NCBI GenBank assembly: GCA_021648725.1
Contig: JAKISF010000002.1
Span: 1 to 32,001, forward strand
Reading direction: 5' to 3'
Source: Bacteroidales bacterium
GTDB taxonomy: Bacteria > Bacteroidota > Bacteroidia > Bacteroidales > JAADGE01
DNA length: 32,001 bases
In this document: one piece after another, positions 18,227 to 26,316 of the stretch
How positions within the stretch are numbered: position 1 is the first letter of the stretch
Layout: each line of letters starts with the position of its first letter
The notes under the pieces: generated by a model
The model's database searches: none
What the model saw: the letters and a program-made list of their open reading frames with translations, nothing else
Told to the model about the DNA's origin: nothing
Translations under genes and position numbers: made by a program

Positions 18227-20209
18227 CTAAAATTTTCGGATTAACCTAAAATAAACCCCGTTATAATTATTAATTTGTCCTAAGAAATCTCTGTTATATT
18301 TTTCCAAACCGAAAGTTAGGTACAACTGTCGAATTTTAGATGTTACTTCAAACCTTGCGGTTAATAAATCTAAATTAATTCCGTTTCCGACTTGTTTACG
18401 GTAACCTAAATTTAAACTTGCTTTTGTAAGGTCAAAAATTCGATAAGTGGCTTTTCCTGATATATCTGCGTAAATATGGTTAATTGAATCATAAACCAAA
18501 TAATAATCGCGATAATTTGCATTTAATGATAGTATGACCCTGTCGTTTATAGTTTTATTGGCAGTTGCATAAAATCTTATCATTTCATACGGAATAATTG
18601 TGCTGTTATAATTGTCTTTTTCAACACCGGCGGTCACATAATTAATATCAAATCTAAATCCGTATTTATATTGCACATAATAGTTAAGGCTCAAAAGATC
18701 TGCATCTGTTAAATTAATGAAGTTTTGATTGTTTACTTTAAAATAGACTTCAAACATTCTTTTTAACACGCTAATACTTGCAGAAAATTTATTAAAATTA
18801 GCATCATAGCTGTATGTTTCAGGTTGATTAACTATGTAATCAACTAAAACTGCATCTCCGTTTGCTATTTGCCCGCCGGGAAATCTTTGAATTTCAATGT
18901 AATTGTTTCTTTCAATTATTGTATAATCCAAATCTTCCTGATAAATTATTGCTCCGTTTATATCTTTCACAACAATTGTTGCCCGGTTTATAAAGGGTCT
19001 GTCCAACAAAGTAATTTCTCCGTCAGTTAGTATGTGATTTTCGTTTATTATTTGAAGTGTAACCGGGTCGCTGTTGTTAATTCGCTTGTCTCGTCTATAA
19101 TTGTAGGACAAATTTAAACGCCCTTTTAACGGAATTTTTTTCGTATAGTAAATGTTTCCTCCGAAATATTGATCGCTTTCATCAAAAACTGTATTGATTG
19201 TATTTCGATATTCATAAAATATACTTGTATTTAAACTTAAAAATAACTTATGCCCGAGAGAGCCGTTAATAATGTTCGTTCTGTTTTCATGGGGCTCTTG
19301 AAGCTCTTGGAGTTCTTGGGTTATTCTGTTAAAGTTATAGTTACTTTGAAATATAAATTGGTACGGCAGTTTTAAAAGTAAACTTTCATTTACGTTAAAA
19401 CTATTAAAATTAATTGTTCCTTTTTGGTTATGTGCTGCAATTCTTGAGCGAAAACTATAGTTTTGTTTTTGGTCAAAATAGAAGTTATCGTTAAGAGTTA
19501 TTTTATCGGAAAAAGTTTCTGATTGAAATATATTGTAGTTGTTAAATATAAATTTATCATGACTATATACTAAGTCATGTTTATCATTATTATAAAAAGT
19601 TTTTGATGCTCTTCCTGTAAAATTTAGTTGATTCATATCAGACATTCTGCCTATTTCTGTTTCTTCCTGATTCCATTTTGTGTGGTTATAACTGAAATTC
19701 AGCGGAACGACCTTATTTGCAAACCTTAAAACGGCTCCCCAATTTTTTCTGTTTGTTTTTATATTTGTCAGGTTTTCTCGGTTACTGTATGTTTGGCTAA
19801 AATCGGCATGAGTAAGTAATGATACGGGCTTCTGACTGAATATATTTGTTTTAATATTCAATCTTTTCATTGTTCTTGTTTCGGCTTGGTCGGGAATTAC
19901 AATAAAATCTTCTTTAATAAAATCCGGGTTAAATTCGGCTTCAATGTCTAACTTCAATAAATTAGGATGCCAAAAATAACTCTTTGATCGAACAAGTGCT
20001 CCTACTGAAAAACGTGAGCTGTTTTGAGTTTCACTTAAATAGTTCCTTAAAATTTTTTGTGTTCTGTAATGTCCGAACGTGCTCAGTTCTCCGGAAAAAG
20101 AAGTCGGTACCCAAAAAGAAAATCTGTCAGAAGCAAAAAATGTTCTTTCTTGAGAAAATCCCCAACTTGTAATTAGAGTTAACAATATTATGATTACCGT
20201 TTTTTTCAA
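18227..20209 (-). CDS. Outer-membrane beta-barrel, putative porin of the electron conduit
   Basis: 660 residues: signal peptide (1-19, ending FSQ), then a chain of amphipathic beta-strands ending in a terminal phenylalanine (RLIRKF), the usual signal for barrel assembly. Its size is close to the MtrB/PioB/OmbB porins that sheathe multiheme cytochromes. I do not claim sequence homology, because these porins diverge strongly. It contains no cysteine at all, so the N-terminal CXXC of MtrB is absent. At about residues 380-465 there is a likely globular insert with the segment DYTIIERNNYIEIQRFPGG and then GDAVLVDYIV, which looks like a periplasmic or surface domain interrupting the barrel. Placed between the 9-heme lipoprotein and the 15-heme cytochrome genes, with 13-nt and 7-nt gaps, it fits the porin role. 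Confidence 0.8.
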   Translation of the reverse strand: MKKTVIIILLTLITSWGFSQERTFFASDRFSFWVPTSFSGELSTFGHYRTQKILRNYLSETQNSSRFSVGALVRSKSYFWHPNLLKLDIEAEFNPDFIKEDFIVIPDQAETRTMKRLNIKTNIFSQKPVSLLTHADFSQTYSNRENLTNIKTNRKNWGAVLRFANKVVPLNFSYNHTKWNQEETEIGRMSDMNQLNFTGRASKTFYNNDKHDLVYSHDKFIFNNYNIFQSETFSDKITLNDNFYFDQKQNYSFRSRIAAHNQKGTINFNSFNVNESLLLKLPYQFIFQSNYNFNRITQELQELQEPHENRTNIINGSLGHKLFLSLNTSIFYEYRNTINTVFDESDQYFGGNIYYTKKIPLKGRLNLSYNYRRDKRINNSDPVTLQIINENHILTDGEITLLDRPFINRATIVVKDINGAIIYQEDLDYTIIERNNYIEIQRFPGGQIANGDAVLVDYIVNQPETYSYDANFNKFSASISVLKRMFEVYFKVNNQNFINLTDADLLSLNYYVQYKYGFRFDINYVTAGVEKDNYNSTIIPYEMIRFYATANKTINDRVILSLNANYRDYYLVYDSINHIYADISGKATYRIFDLTKASLNLGYRKQVGNGINLDLLTARFEVTSKIRQLYLTFGLEKYNRDFLGQINNYNGVYFRLIRKF

Positions 20210-20222
20210 AATAACATTTTAA

Positions 20223-21041
20223 TTAATTTAAAATATATCTATTATCCCCTCCGTGCGGATTATGACATTCCGTACAATCAAAATCTTCAATACCTTCGTG
20301 ATTTTCATTTTTAAAAACTGAACTTTTATTATGACACTTTAAACACATTTCTTGACCGGTCAGCAATAATTTATACTCTTTTTCTGAACTGTGATTATCA
20401 TGACACGAGTTGCAAAAGCCACTGTCGACAGGACCGTGCAAATGTTTATATGTGTCATTAAAATCATCATGACATTTGTAACATGTGCCTTCTTTTAAGA
20501 AAAATTTGTTTTCTTCACCATGTGGATTATGACATTCCGTGCAATTTGAATTATCAATCAGTGAGTGCACATCATTATATGCAAGTTGCTCGGAACTGTG
20601 GCAATAAAAACATAACTCCTCGTTTTCTCTTTTAACTAATTTATCAAATTTAGACTGATGGGGGTTATGGCACGATGTGCATTCACTTAAAGCAGGTCCG
20701 TGAACAACAGCATAGTTGTCTTCAAAGCTTTCATGACAAGAATAACATAAGCCGGGTTGTTTTTCTGTTGCCATACTGTTATCATGACAACTGTTACAGC
20801 TTTTTGTTTTGTATGGTTGATGGATGTTTATGGTCGGAATATTCTCTGCAATATCCAAGATTCCTGTACTGTCAATTTGAACAACAGAGTCAAGCCGGTT
20901 TGTTGTGTTATCATAATCCGGGTCAGGTACTCCGTCAAAAACAAACGATAATACCTTATAGGTTGTTTCTGTTGAACAAGCTGCTATTAACAATACAAAT
21001 AAAAAGATTGAAAGCTTTATCTTATTTTTATATTTCGGCAT
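20223..21041 (-). CDS. 9-heme cytochrome c lipoprotein
   Basis: 272 residues. The N-terminus ends in a lipobox, LLIAAC with Cys22, so the protein should be lipidated. Residues 23-75 form a heme-free spacer that includes SFVFDGVPDPDYD. Then come nine CXXCH motifs to the C-terminus in doubled units, for example ECTSCHNPHQS with a following LCFYCH half. No peptidoglycan or membrane domain follows. As the only lipidated multiheme protein of the operon, and adjacent to the barrel gene, it is the candidate outer-membrane cytochrome, on either the inner or the outer leaflet. The sequence does not settle which side it faces; a run of acidic residues directly after the cysteine, the usual Bacteroidota surface-export signal, is not evident. 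Confidence 0.9.
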   Translation of the reverse strand: MPKYKNKIKLSIFLFVLLIAACSTETTYKVLSFVFDGVPDPDYDNTTNRLDSVVQIDSTGILDIAENIPTINIHQPYKTKSCNSCHDNSMATEKQPGLCYSCHESFEDNYAVVHGPALSECTSCHNPHQSKFDKLVKRENEELCFYCHSSEQLAYNDVHSLIDNSNCTECHNPHGEENKFFLKEGTCYKCHDDFNDTYKHLHGPVDSGFCNSCHDNHSSEKEYKLLLTGQEMCLKCHNKSSVFKNENHEGIEDFDCTECHNPHGGDNRYILN

Positions 21042-21066
21042 ATAACTTACGACTTTCTTTTACTGT

Positions 21067-22149
21067 TTACTCTTTTAATTCAACTCTTCCGTATATATTC
21101 AGCTTATAAGGACCATATTGATTAGTAACCAAAATTATATATTTCAGTTTAAACTTAGGGTCTGTAAATTTTTCAAAAAAATGTACATCTTCATAGTTAA
21201 TATCAATTCCTGCCGGCATATACATATATCCTTTTCCGCTTTGTCCGCCGGCAGGATTACCGAAAAACATCAATACATGGTTGTCTTTATTGAATATCTG
21301 AGCATTTGCAAATGCTGCATCAATTACATATAAATTATCTTCATTATCAACAGCAATTCCTTTTGGTCTGGCAAATTGTCCGGGTTTTAAACCTTGTGCT
21401 CCAATTGTGCTTAAATAATTTCCTTCTTTTGAAAACTTTTTCACATTAAAAGAGCCGAAGTCACTTACAAAAACATTGTTGTTTGTTACAAAAACATTTC
21501 TTGGTTGGTAAAGGAATGCGTCATCTCCTTTTTTTGCATCAGGAAAAGAAAATAAAAATTTATAACTTGTATCATTTTGAAAAACATCAATTGTATGGTT
21601 TTTCATATTTGCAACCCAAATTTTATTGTCCGATACAAATACATCAAGAGGCTTGAAGCTTTCAGAAGCTCCGAAAGCGTTAACAAAATTTCCGTTTACA
21701 TCAAAAACTACAATTTCTTTTCTTCCTGAATCAGCAACATACAAATAGCCTTTTTCGTCAACATGACAATTTACCGGAATAACCAACTTTCCGTTACCTT
21801 CCGGGAGAAAATAGTCAAATGTTTTTTTGTTTAGGTCAATAATTTCCAGCCCTTTAATACCAATATCGCAAACGTATATTTTCCCGAAACGAATATCTAC
21901 GCCAAATGCGTTTTTTATTGTTTTCGATTCCTCTTTTCCTAAAACAAAACTTTTAAATTTTGATTGCCTTCCTTCAATGTCAAAAGAGTTTCCGATACTT
22001 GTTAAAAATTGAATTCGTGCTGTATCCGGTGCTGAGGGAAAAACTATTACTTTTTCCGGAATTGTTGTTGTCTGAAATATTTTACACGAACTGATAAGGA
22101 CTAAAATAATACTTGCCGATAAAAATAAATTAAGCCGTATTTGTTTCAT
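21067..22149 (-). CDS. NHL-repeat beta-propeller lipoprotein
   Basis: 360 residues from the chosen start. An in-frame ATG seven codons upstream (22170) exists, but starting at 22149 gives a normal lipoprotein signal (MKQIRLNLF to LVLISSC, Cys22), and a promoter-like box at 22184-22191 leaves almost no leader for the upstream ATG. The mature part has repeated blades of NHL type, for example GYLYVADSGRKEIVVFDVNG, and later KPGQFARPKGIAVDNEDNLY. It forms a probable six-bladed propeller with no catalytic motif. It is the first gene of the operon. A related propeller gene (28007-29020) heads the second cytochrome operon, so a structural or docking role with cytochromes is likely. The exact function is unknown. 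Confidence 0.88.
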   Translation of the reverse strand: MKQIRLNLFLSASIILVLISSCKIFQTTTIPEKVIVFPSAPDTARIQFLTSIGNSFDIEGRQSKFKSFVLGKEESKTIKNAFGVDIRFGKIYVCDIGIKGLEIIDLNKKTFDYFLPEGNGKLVIPVNCHVDEKGYLYVADSGRKEIVVFDVNGNFVNAFGASESFKPLDVFVSDNKIWVANMKNHTIDVFQNDTSYKFLFSFPDAKKGDDAFLYQPRNVFVTNNNVFVSDFGSFNVKKFSKEGNYLSTIGAQGLKPGQFARPKGIAVDNEDNLYVIDAAFANAQIFNKDNHVLMFFGNPAGGQSGKGYMYMPAGIDINYEDVHFFEKFTDPKFKLKYIILVTNQYGPYKLNIYGRVELKE

Positions 22150-22183
22150 TATAAACAATTTTGAAAACAATTATTAGAGTACA

Positions 22184-22191
22184 CAAAAATA
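22184..22191 (-). promoter_or_regulatory. Candidate -7 box for the cytochrome operon
   Basis: On the minus strand the sequence reads TATTTTTG, matching TAnnTTTG, 35 nt before the ATG at 22149. No clear TTTG lies 18-20 nt further upstream, so the match is partial and could be chance in AT-rich DNA. No GG-N10-GC sigma-54 site is visible here. Confidence 0.35.
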
Positions 22192-22271
22192 AAGAAATAT
22201 CATTAAAAATAAGATGTTATATAACAAGCAATATTTACTGAAGTCAATGAGGTTCTTTCCGTTTTAAAGAT

Positions 22272-22298
22272 AAAAAGGCGATTTCAAACCGCCTTTTT
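22272..22298 (-). terminator. Intrinsic terminator between the tetraheme gene and the main operon
   Basis: AAAAAGGCG at 22272-22280 pairs with CGCCTTTTT at 22290-22298 around a nine-base loop. It lies 24 nt past the stop of the tetraheme gene at 22322 on the minus strand. It should separate that gene from the operon starting near 22177. Confidence 0.85.
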
Positions 22299-22321
22299 AC
22301 TGTAATAATTATGTTTTAATA

Positions 22322-22954
22322 TTATTTATTGTGACAAGTTAAGCAAAGCTCACTACTGATATTTGTTTTAAGTAATAAACCGGGAATACCTGCATAATTA
22401 TGAACATCATGGCATGATCCGCATTGAAGAGTTCCGCTGAACAGCATATCTGTAGTAATTGTTCCTCCTGCGGGTAATCCACTTAATTGTGTTGTCGGAT
22501 CATAAAGTTCAGGATCTGTAAATGTACCGTCCCAAGCAAAAGATACGGGATGGTCATCACTTAAATCTGTTCCTACTAATGCAGTTCCTGTCATTGCATC
22601 TGCAGAAGTTCCGTAATCGTGATCATTAAGGTTTACAGTACCGTCATGGCAACTTAAACAATATAAAGAAACTCCTGAAGGTTGTCCGGGAACAGCTTCC
22701 ATTGTATTGAAAGGACTTGTATAAATTGTAAATACTGCTGTTGACAATGTGTGACTCCAAAGAGGTCCGCTTGCTGCTTGCGAAGCATTGTGAGGTGTAT
22801 GACAAGGTCCGCACATTTTGTTTGAAGCCATTGTATTCCAAGCATCATTTCCTAAGCCGGCTCCATCGTTAAAATCGTGAGCAGAGCCGGTTAATTGTCC
22901 GAAACTCATTAAACCGATTGTAACAAAGAATAATAAAATACTTAATTTTTTCAT
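22322..22954 (-). CDS. Secreted tetraheme cytochrome c
   Basis: 210 residues with a signal peptide (1-20, ending SFGQ). Four CXXCH motifs: CGPCH, CLSCH, CGSCH and CLTCH, the last just before the C-terminus. The layout HTPHNA, then EAVPGQPSGVSLYCLSCHDG, then DLSDDHPVSF closely matches the first four-heme module of the 12-heme protein encoded at 26317-28017. This looks like a free-standing copy of that module. It has its own terminator and 380 nt of non-coding DNA upstream, so it is likely transcribed alone and could be strongly expressed. A soluble periplasmic or secreted electron shuttle is inferred. Confidence 0.9.
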   Translation of the reverse strand: MKKLSILLFFVTIGLMSFGQLTGSAHDFNDGAGLGNDAWNTMASNKMCGPCHTPHNASQAASGPLWSHTLSTAVFTIYTSPFNTMEAVPGQPSGVSLYCLSCHDGTVNLNDHDYGTSADAMTGTALVGTDLSDDHPVSFAWDGTFTDPELYDPTTQLSGLPAGGTITTDMLFSGTLQCGSCHDVHNYAGIPGLLLKTNISSELCLTCHNK

Positions 22955-23334
22955 AACATTTAATTTTTATAAAGTTTAATTTAATTTGCAAAATTTTAAT
23001 TTAGAAAAGACAAATTACAAGCCAAAAGAAAGTATTGTAAGTTTTTGTTCAGCATACGGCAATATTTTTCGAAAAACTTCAATATTTCATAGTTTGCAAT
23101 TATTTATATTGTTTTTATTTGACACCTCCTAATTGCCCTGTAGCTCTGTGATTATGCCCCAAAGGTGAGATTTGGCAACTTATCTTTGCAGAAAGGTATA
23201 TTGTGTAATATCAAATAGACTACTGCTATATAACACAAACACTAAAAGTTATTTATTTGCTAAAAGTTGACTTCAGGCAAACAATATGGGTTATATAATC
23301 ACACTTTTTGGTCATTTGCCCTATTTTTTATTGT
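22955..23334. other. Non-coding stretch upstream of the tetraheme gene
   Basis: 380 nt with no supported ORF or RNA gene. It must hold the tetraheme gene promoter, but I find neither a clean TAnnTTTG box nor a GG-N10-GC pair on the minus strand. GGCAAA at 23276-23281 and TTTGCC at 23315-23320 form a loose inverted repeat near the stop of the regulator gene. No convincing terminator follows that gene. Confidence 0.5.
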
Positions 23335-24705
23335 CTATAATTTATACTTTTTCTTTTTATACCTGAAAGTATCTCTGGATATTCCGAGAAGTTTAGATGC
23401 TTTTGTTTGGTTGTTTGCAGTTTTTTCAAGAGCTTTCTTAATAAACTCTTTTTCTATTTCATATAATGAGATACCCTCATCAGGGATATTAAAATCGTAA
23501 GGGTGGCATTGGCTGTCTTTTGATATGTTTTCTCTTATTTCTCCGGGAAGGCTGTCTTCGTGTAAAATATTATCAGACTCTAAAATTACGGCTCTTTCCA
23601 TTACATTTCTCAATTCTCTGATGTTTCCGGGCCAGTTGTACTTTATCATGAGGTCTTTTACCTTAGGGTCTGTTCCTTCAATTTTCTTTCTGAATTGAAA
23701 GTTAAACTCTTCAATAAAATAATTAACAAGAAGGGGAATGTCCTCTTTATGTTCACGCAACGGCGGAATTGTAATCTGAAAAACTTTAAGTCTATAATAT
23801 AAATCTTCTCGGAATAATTTTTCTTCGACTGATTTTTTTAAATCTTTATTTGTTGCTGCAATAATTCGGATATCGACAGGGATATCTTTTGTTCCGCCTA
23901 AACGTCTGACGGTTCTGTTTTCCAGTACACTTAACAGTTTTAATTGAGTTGCCTGGTTTATCTCTCCTATTTCATCTAAAAAAACGGTTCCGCTTTCTGC
24001 AACCTCAAACAATCCTTTCTTTTGTTTTTTTGCATCTGTAAATGCACCTCTTTCATAGCCGAACAGTTCGCTTTCCAAAAGAGTTTCGGGTAGCGAGGAA
24101 CAGTTAATTGTAACAAAAGGTTTATCTTTTCGGCTGCTTTCGTTATGTATTGCTTTTGAGAACATGTCTTTACCGGTTCCGCTTTCTCCCAAAAGTAAAA
24201 TTGTTGTTGTTTCTGTTTTTGCTATTTTTTTTGAGATTTGAACTTTGCTTTTAATTTTCTCTGAAACTCCTATAATTTGGCTAAAAGTAATATTATCTTT
24301 TTTTTCCCTTCGCAAAAGCTGAATCTCTCTGTCTTTACTTATTTTAACTCGAATGTTCTCAATAATAATATTTATCTCTTCAAATGTAAACGGTTTGTTA
24401 ATGTATTCCGATGCTCCTGCTTTCATGGCATTTACGGCAGTATCAACGGATTCGTAAGCTGTCATAAAAACAATAACGACCTCATCATTAATAGATTTTA
24501 GTTTTTTGAGAACTTCGATTCCTTGCATTTTGGGAAGTTTGTTATCTAAAAAAACTATATCGGGCTGTTCCATTTCAAATGTTTCGATACCGTCTTCCCC
24601 CGATCCTGCAGTATATATTTTATAACTCTTTGAATTCAGTTTTTTTTCAAAAGACCACCTTATTAATTTTTCATCATCTATTATTAATATCTTCAGAGGC
24701 TTCAT
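23335..24705 (-). CDS. Sigma-54-dependent response regulator, NtrC family
   Basis: 456 residues in three domains. Receiver (1-118): acidic pocket Asp10/Asp11, phospho-acceptor Asp54 in FLDNKLP, Thr82 and Lys104. AAA+ ATPase (about 141-375): Walker A GESGTGKD at 173-180, Walker B GTVFLDEIGE, NWPGNIRELRN. C-terminal Fis-type helix-turn-helix (about 420-456) with KASKLLGISRDTFRYK. The sigma-54 contact loop reads GAFTDA (220-225) instead of GAFTGA, with Asp in place of the second Gly. The gene follows the heme-motif histidine kinase by 122 nt, and the two are an obvious two-component pair. A well-matched sigma-54 promoter lies at 29143-29156 before the c554-like gene, the best candidate target in this window. 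Confidence 0.95.
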   Translation of the reverse strand: MKPLKILIIDDEKLIRWSFEKKLNSKSYKIYTAGSGEDGIETFEMEQPDIVFLDNKLPKMQGIEVLKKLKSINDEVVIVFMTAYESVDTAVNAMKAGASEYINKPFTFEEINIIIENIRVKISKDREIQLLRREKKDNITFSQIIGVSEKIKSKVQISKKIAKTETTTILLLGESGTGKDMFSKAIHNESSRKDKPFVTINCSSLPETLLESELFGYERGAFTDAKKQKKGLFEVAESGTVFLDEIGEINQATQLKLLSVLENRTVRRLGGTKDIPVDIRIIAATNKDLKKSVEEKLFREDLYYRLKVFQITIPPLREHKEDIPLLVNYFIEEFNFQFRKKIEGTDPKVKDLMIKYNWPGNIRELRNVMERAVILESDNILHEDSLPGEIRENISKDSQCHPYDFNIPDEGISLYEIEKEFIKKALEKTANNQTKASKLLGISRDTFRYKKKKYKL

Positions 24706-24734
24706 TTACTTTCTGTTATTGTGAAATAAAGTTT

Positions 24735-24742
24735 CAAATATA
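24735..24742 (-). promoter_or_regulatory. Candidate internal promoter (-7 box) for the response regulator
   Basis: The minus strand reads TATATTTG, a full TAnnTTTG match, 30 nt before the ATG at 24705 in the 122-nt gap after the kinase gene. The matching -33 region is only a T-run. The regulator may thus be transcribed both with and without the kinase gene. Confidence 0.35.
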
Positions 24743-24827
24743 ATCTTTTTGTATTGTTTTAAAAAAACTTCTGTTTTATTTAGGACAGAAAGAAGTATTA
24801 GGGGATAAGGGAGCGTTATTTTTTATT

Positions 24828-26315
24828 TTAAGTATTTGGCGTTGATTCAAAAGATAAGTTTGTAGGCAAGGTAACAATAAAGGTTGTTCCTATTCCGAGC
24901 TTACTTTCAACCTTAACTGTTCCGGAATGTTTTTCTGCCGTTTCTTTGATAATTGCCATTCCCAGCCCGGTACCTTCTGTTTTTGTAGTATAAAAAGGTT
25001 TGAAAATTTCGTTTATTTTGTCTTCCTGAATTCCTGTTCCGTTATCTTCAATAAGTATTTTAATTTCTTTTTTATCTTTCAAATATACTGTCTTGTAAGT
25101 AATAACTCCTCTGATGTTTTTCTCCTCAATAGCATCAATAGCATTAAGTGTTAAGTTTAAAAAAACATTTTCTATTTTTTCTCTGTCAAAATAAAACTCA
25201 GGAATTTTATCTTGAAGGTCTAATATAAATACGACATTCTTTGTGCTTGACTGGCTTTTAATAAAAAACACAATAGATTTAACTGTTTCATTAATACACT
25301 GTTTGTCAAGCGTCAGTTTTTCTGACTTGGCATATTTTAACAGTTTGGATATTGCCTCATTTACCCTTGTTGCTTGCCTTTTAATTTCATGTAATATCGG
25401 CTTATTTTGTTTGTCTTTTGTGTCTTCTGCAATTATTTCGATAGCATTTGCAATTCCTGTAATAGGGTTTCTTATTTCATGGGCTAATCTTGCCGACATT
25501 TCTCCTATTGTAGCCAACTTTTGTGCATCTTGCAGCTCTTTTTCGTGATATGAGCTTAATTGCTTCCTTGTTTCTTCAAAATTATCAAGCATTAAATTAA
25601 AACATTTTGCAAGTTCACCTAATTCTCTGGAATCTGAAATCGGAACCCTTTCACATAAGTTTCCGGCATTAATATTTTTAATAGATTTTTGGAACTTTAC
25701 CAATGAACCCCTTACAAATCTATAGTGCATTAATAAAACAAAGCCTCCGAGGATAAGCACCATAAAAACGGTAAATATAATGCTGAATTTTCTTGTAAAA
25801 TTTATGTTTTTTTCTGTTTGATTTATTGAAAAATCAAACACTATATATCCTAAATTTTTAGTGTCAGAAGAATGGCAGTTTTTACAATTCTCTTTATTCT
25901 GTATCCTTATAAAGGCTCTTGAAAGAGAATGTTTTTCAGATTTGAAAGTTTTAAATGTCAGGTCTTCTTCAATCAAAGGTATATCCGTTTCAAAAATTGA
26001 ATCACTTTTAATATAAGATGCTCTAACCGGAAACTTTAATACGCCGACAGAATCAAGAAAATACGCATCAGATATTTGATCGCTTTTAATCATTTTTTCG
26101 ACTAATGAATTAAATGCTCCAGAATTGTGCGGCTGTAAACTTAACCTGACAGGTTCATTAATCATGTCCAAAACAGCAATAGTGTTTTCTTCGGTTTTAG
26201 CATATATTCTTTTACTAAGATAATTACTGTATAAATAAAAAGCAAAAGACGAAAACAATGAAACCACAACTATTACGGTAAAAATAATTCTGGATCTGAA
26301 AGTGTTTAATCTCAT
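24828..26315 (-). CDS. Sensor histidine kinase with a periplasmic heme c motif
   Basis: 495 residues. Membrane helix 1 (about 10-30), a periplasmic sensor of about 145 residues, helix 2 (about 178-197), HAMP (about 198-250), dimerisation/phospho-acceptor domain with His279 in ARLAHEIRNP, then the ATPase domain with LNLTLNAIDAI, DNGTGIQED and GTGLGMAII. The sensor contains one CKNCH motif at 144-148, just before LGYIVFDFS, placed so that a c-type heme would sit in the periplasm. Kinases and chemoreceptors with covalent periplasmic heme are known in metal-reducing Geobacter; redox or ligand sensing is inferred here. Its ATG starts one base after the stop of the 12-heme gene, so synthesis of sensor and cytochrome is probably coupled. 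The response regulator gene follows. Confidence 0.93.
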   Translation of the reverse strand: MRLNTFRSRIIFTVIVVVSLFSSFAFYLYSNYLSKRIYAKTEENTIAVLDMINEPVRLSLQPHNSGAFNSLVEKMIKSDQISDAYFLDSVGVLKFPVRASYIKSDSIFETDIPLIEEDLTFKTFKSEKHSLSRAFIRIQNKENCKNCHSSDTKNLGYIVFDFSINQTEKNINFTRKFSIIFTVFMVLILGGFVLLMHYRFVRGSLVKFQKSIKNINAGNLCERVPISDSRELGELAKCFNLMLDNFEETRKQLSSYHEKELQDAQKLATIGEMSARLAHEIRNPITGIANAIEIIAEDTKDKQNKPILHEIKRQATRVNEAISKLLKYAKSEKLTLDKQCINETVKSIVFFIKSQSSTKNVVFILDLQDKIPEFYFDREKIENVFLNLTLNAIDAIEEKNIRGVITYKTVYLKDKKEIKILIEDNGTGIQEDKINEIFKPFYTTKTEGTGLGMAIIKETAEKHSGTVKVESKLGIGTTFIVTLPTNLSFESTPNT

Positions 26316-26316
26316 G

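Larger units (their letters stand above)
7913..22170 (-). other. Eight-gene trans-envelope multiheme cytochrome operon
   Basis: Eight same-strand genes follow one another with gaps of 25, 13, 7, 27, 33, 26 and 36 nt. A promoter-like box precedes the first gene and a terminator follows the last. Transcription order: NHL lipoprotein, 9-heme lipoprotein, beta-barrel, 15-heme cytochrome, 15-heme OmpA fusion, 16-heme cytochrome b fusion, 19-heme cytochrome b fusion, 7-heme NapC/NirT. My count is 78 CXXCH plus 3 CX3CH motifs. The parts list contains outer-membrane, periplasmic and inner-membrane components, as in the porin-cytochrome conduits of Shewanella (MtrABC/CymA) and Geobacter (Omb-Oma-Omc with CbcL-type quinol oxidoreductases). 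That it works as one conduit is inference. Confidence 0.8.

Noticed and set aside
22150-22170. Upstream ATG for the NHL lipoprotein
   Set aside because: Starting at 22149 gives a compact lipoprotein signal, and the candidate promoter box would leave almost no leader for the upstream ATG.
23173-23189. Possible sigma-54 site TGGCAAC...TTTGCA on the plus strand
   Set aside because: GG and GC are 12 nt apart, not 10, and no plus-strand gene follows.
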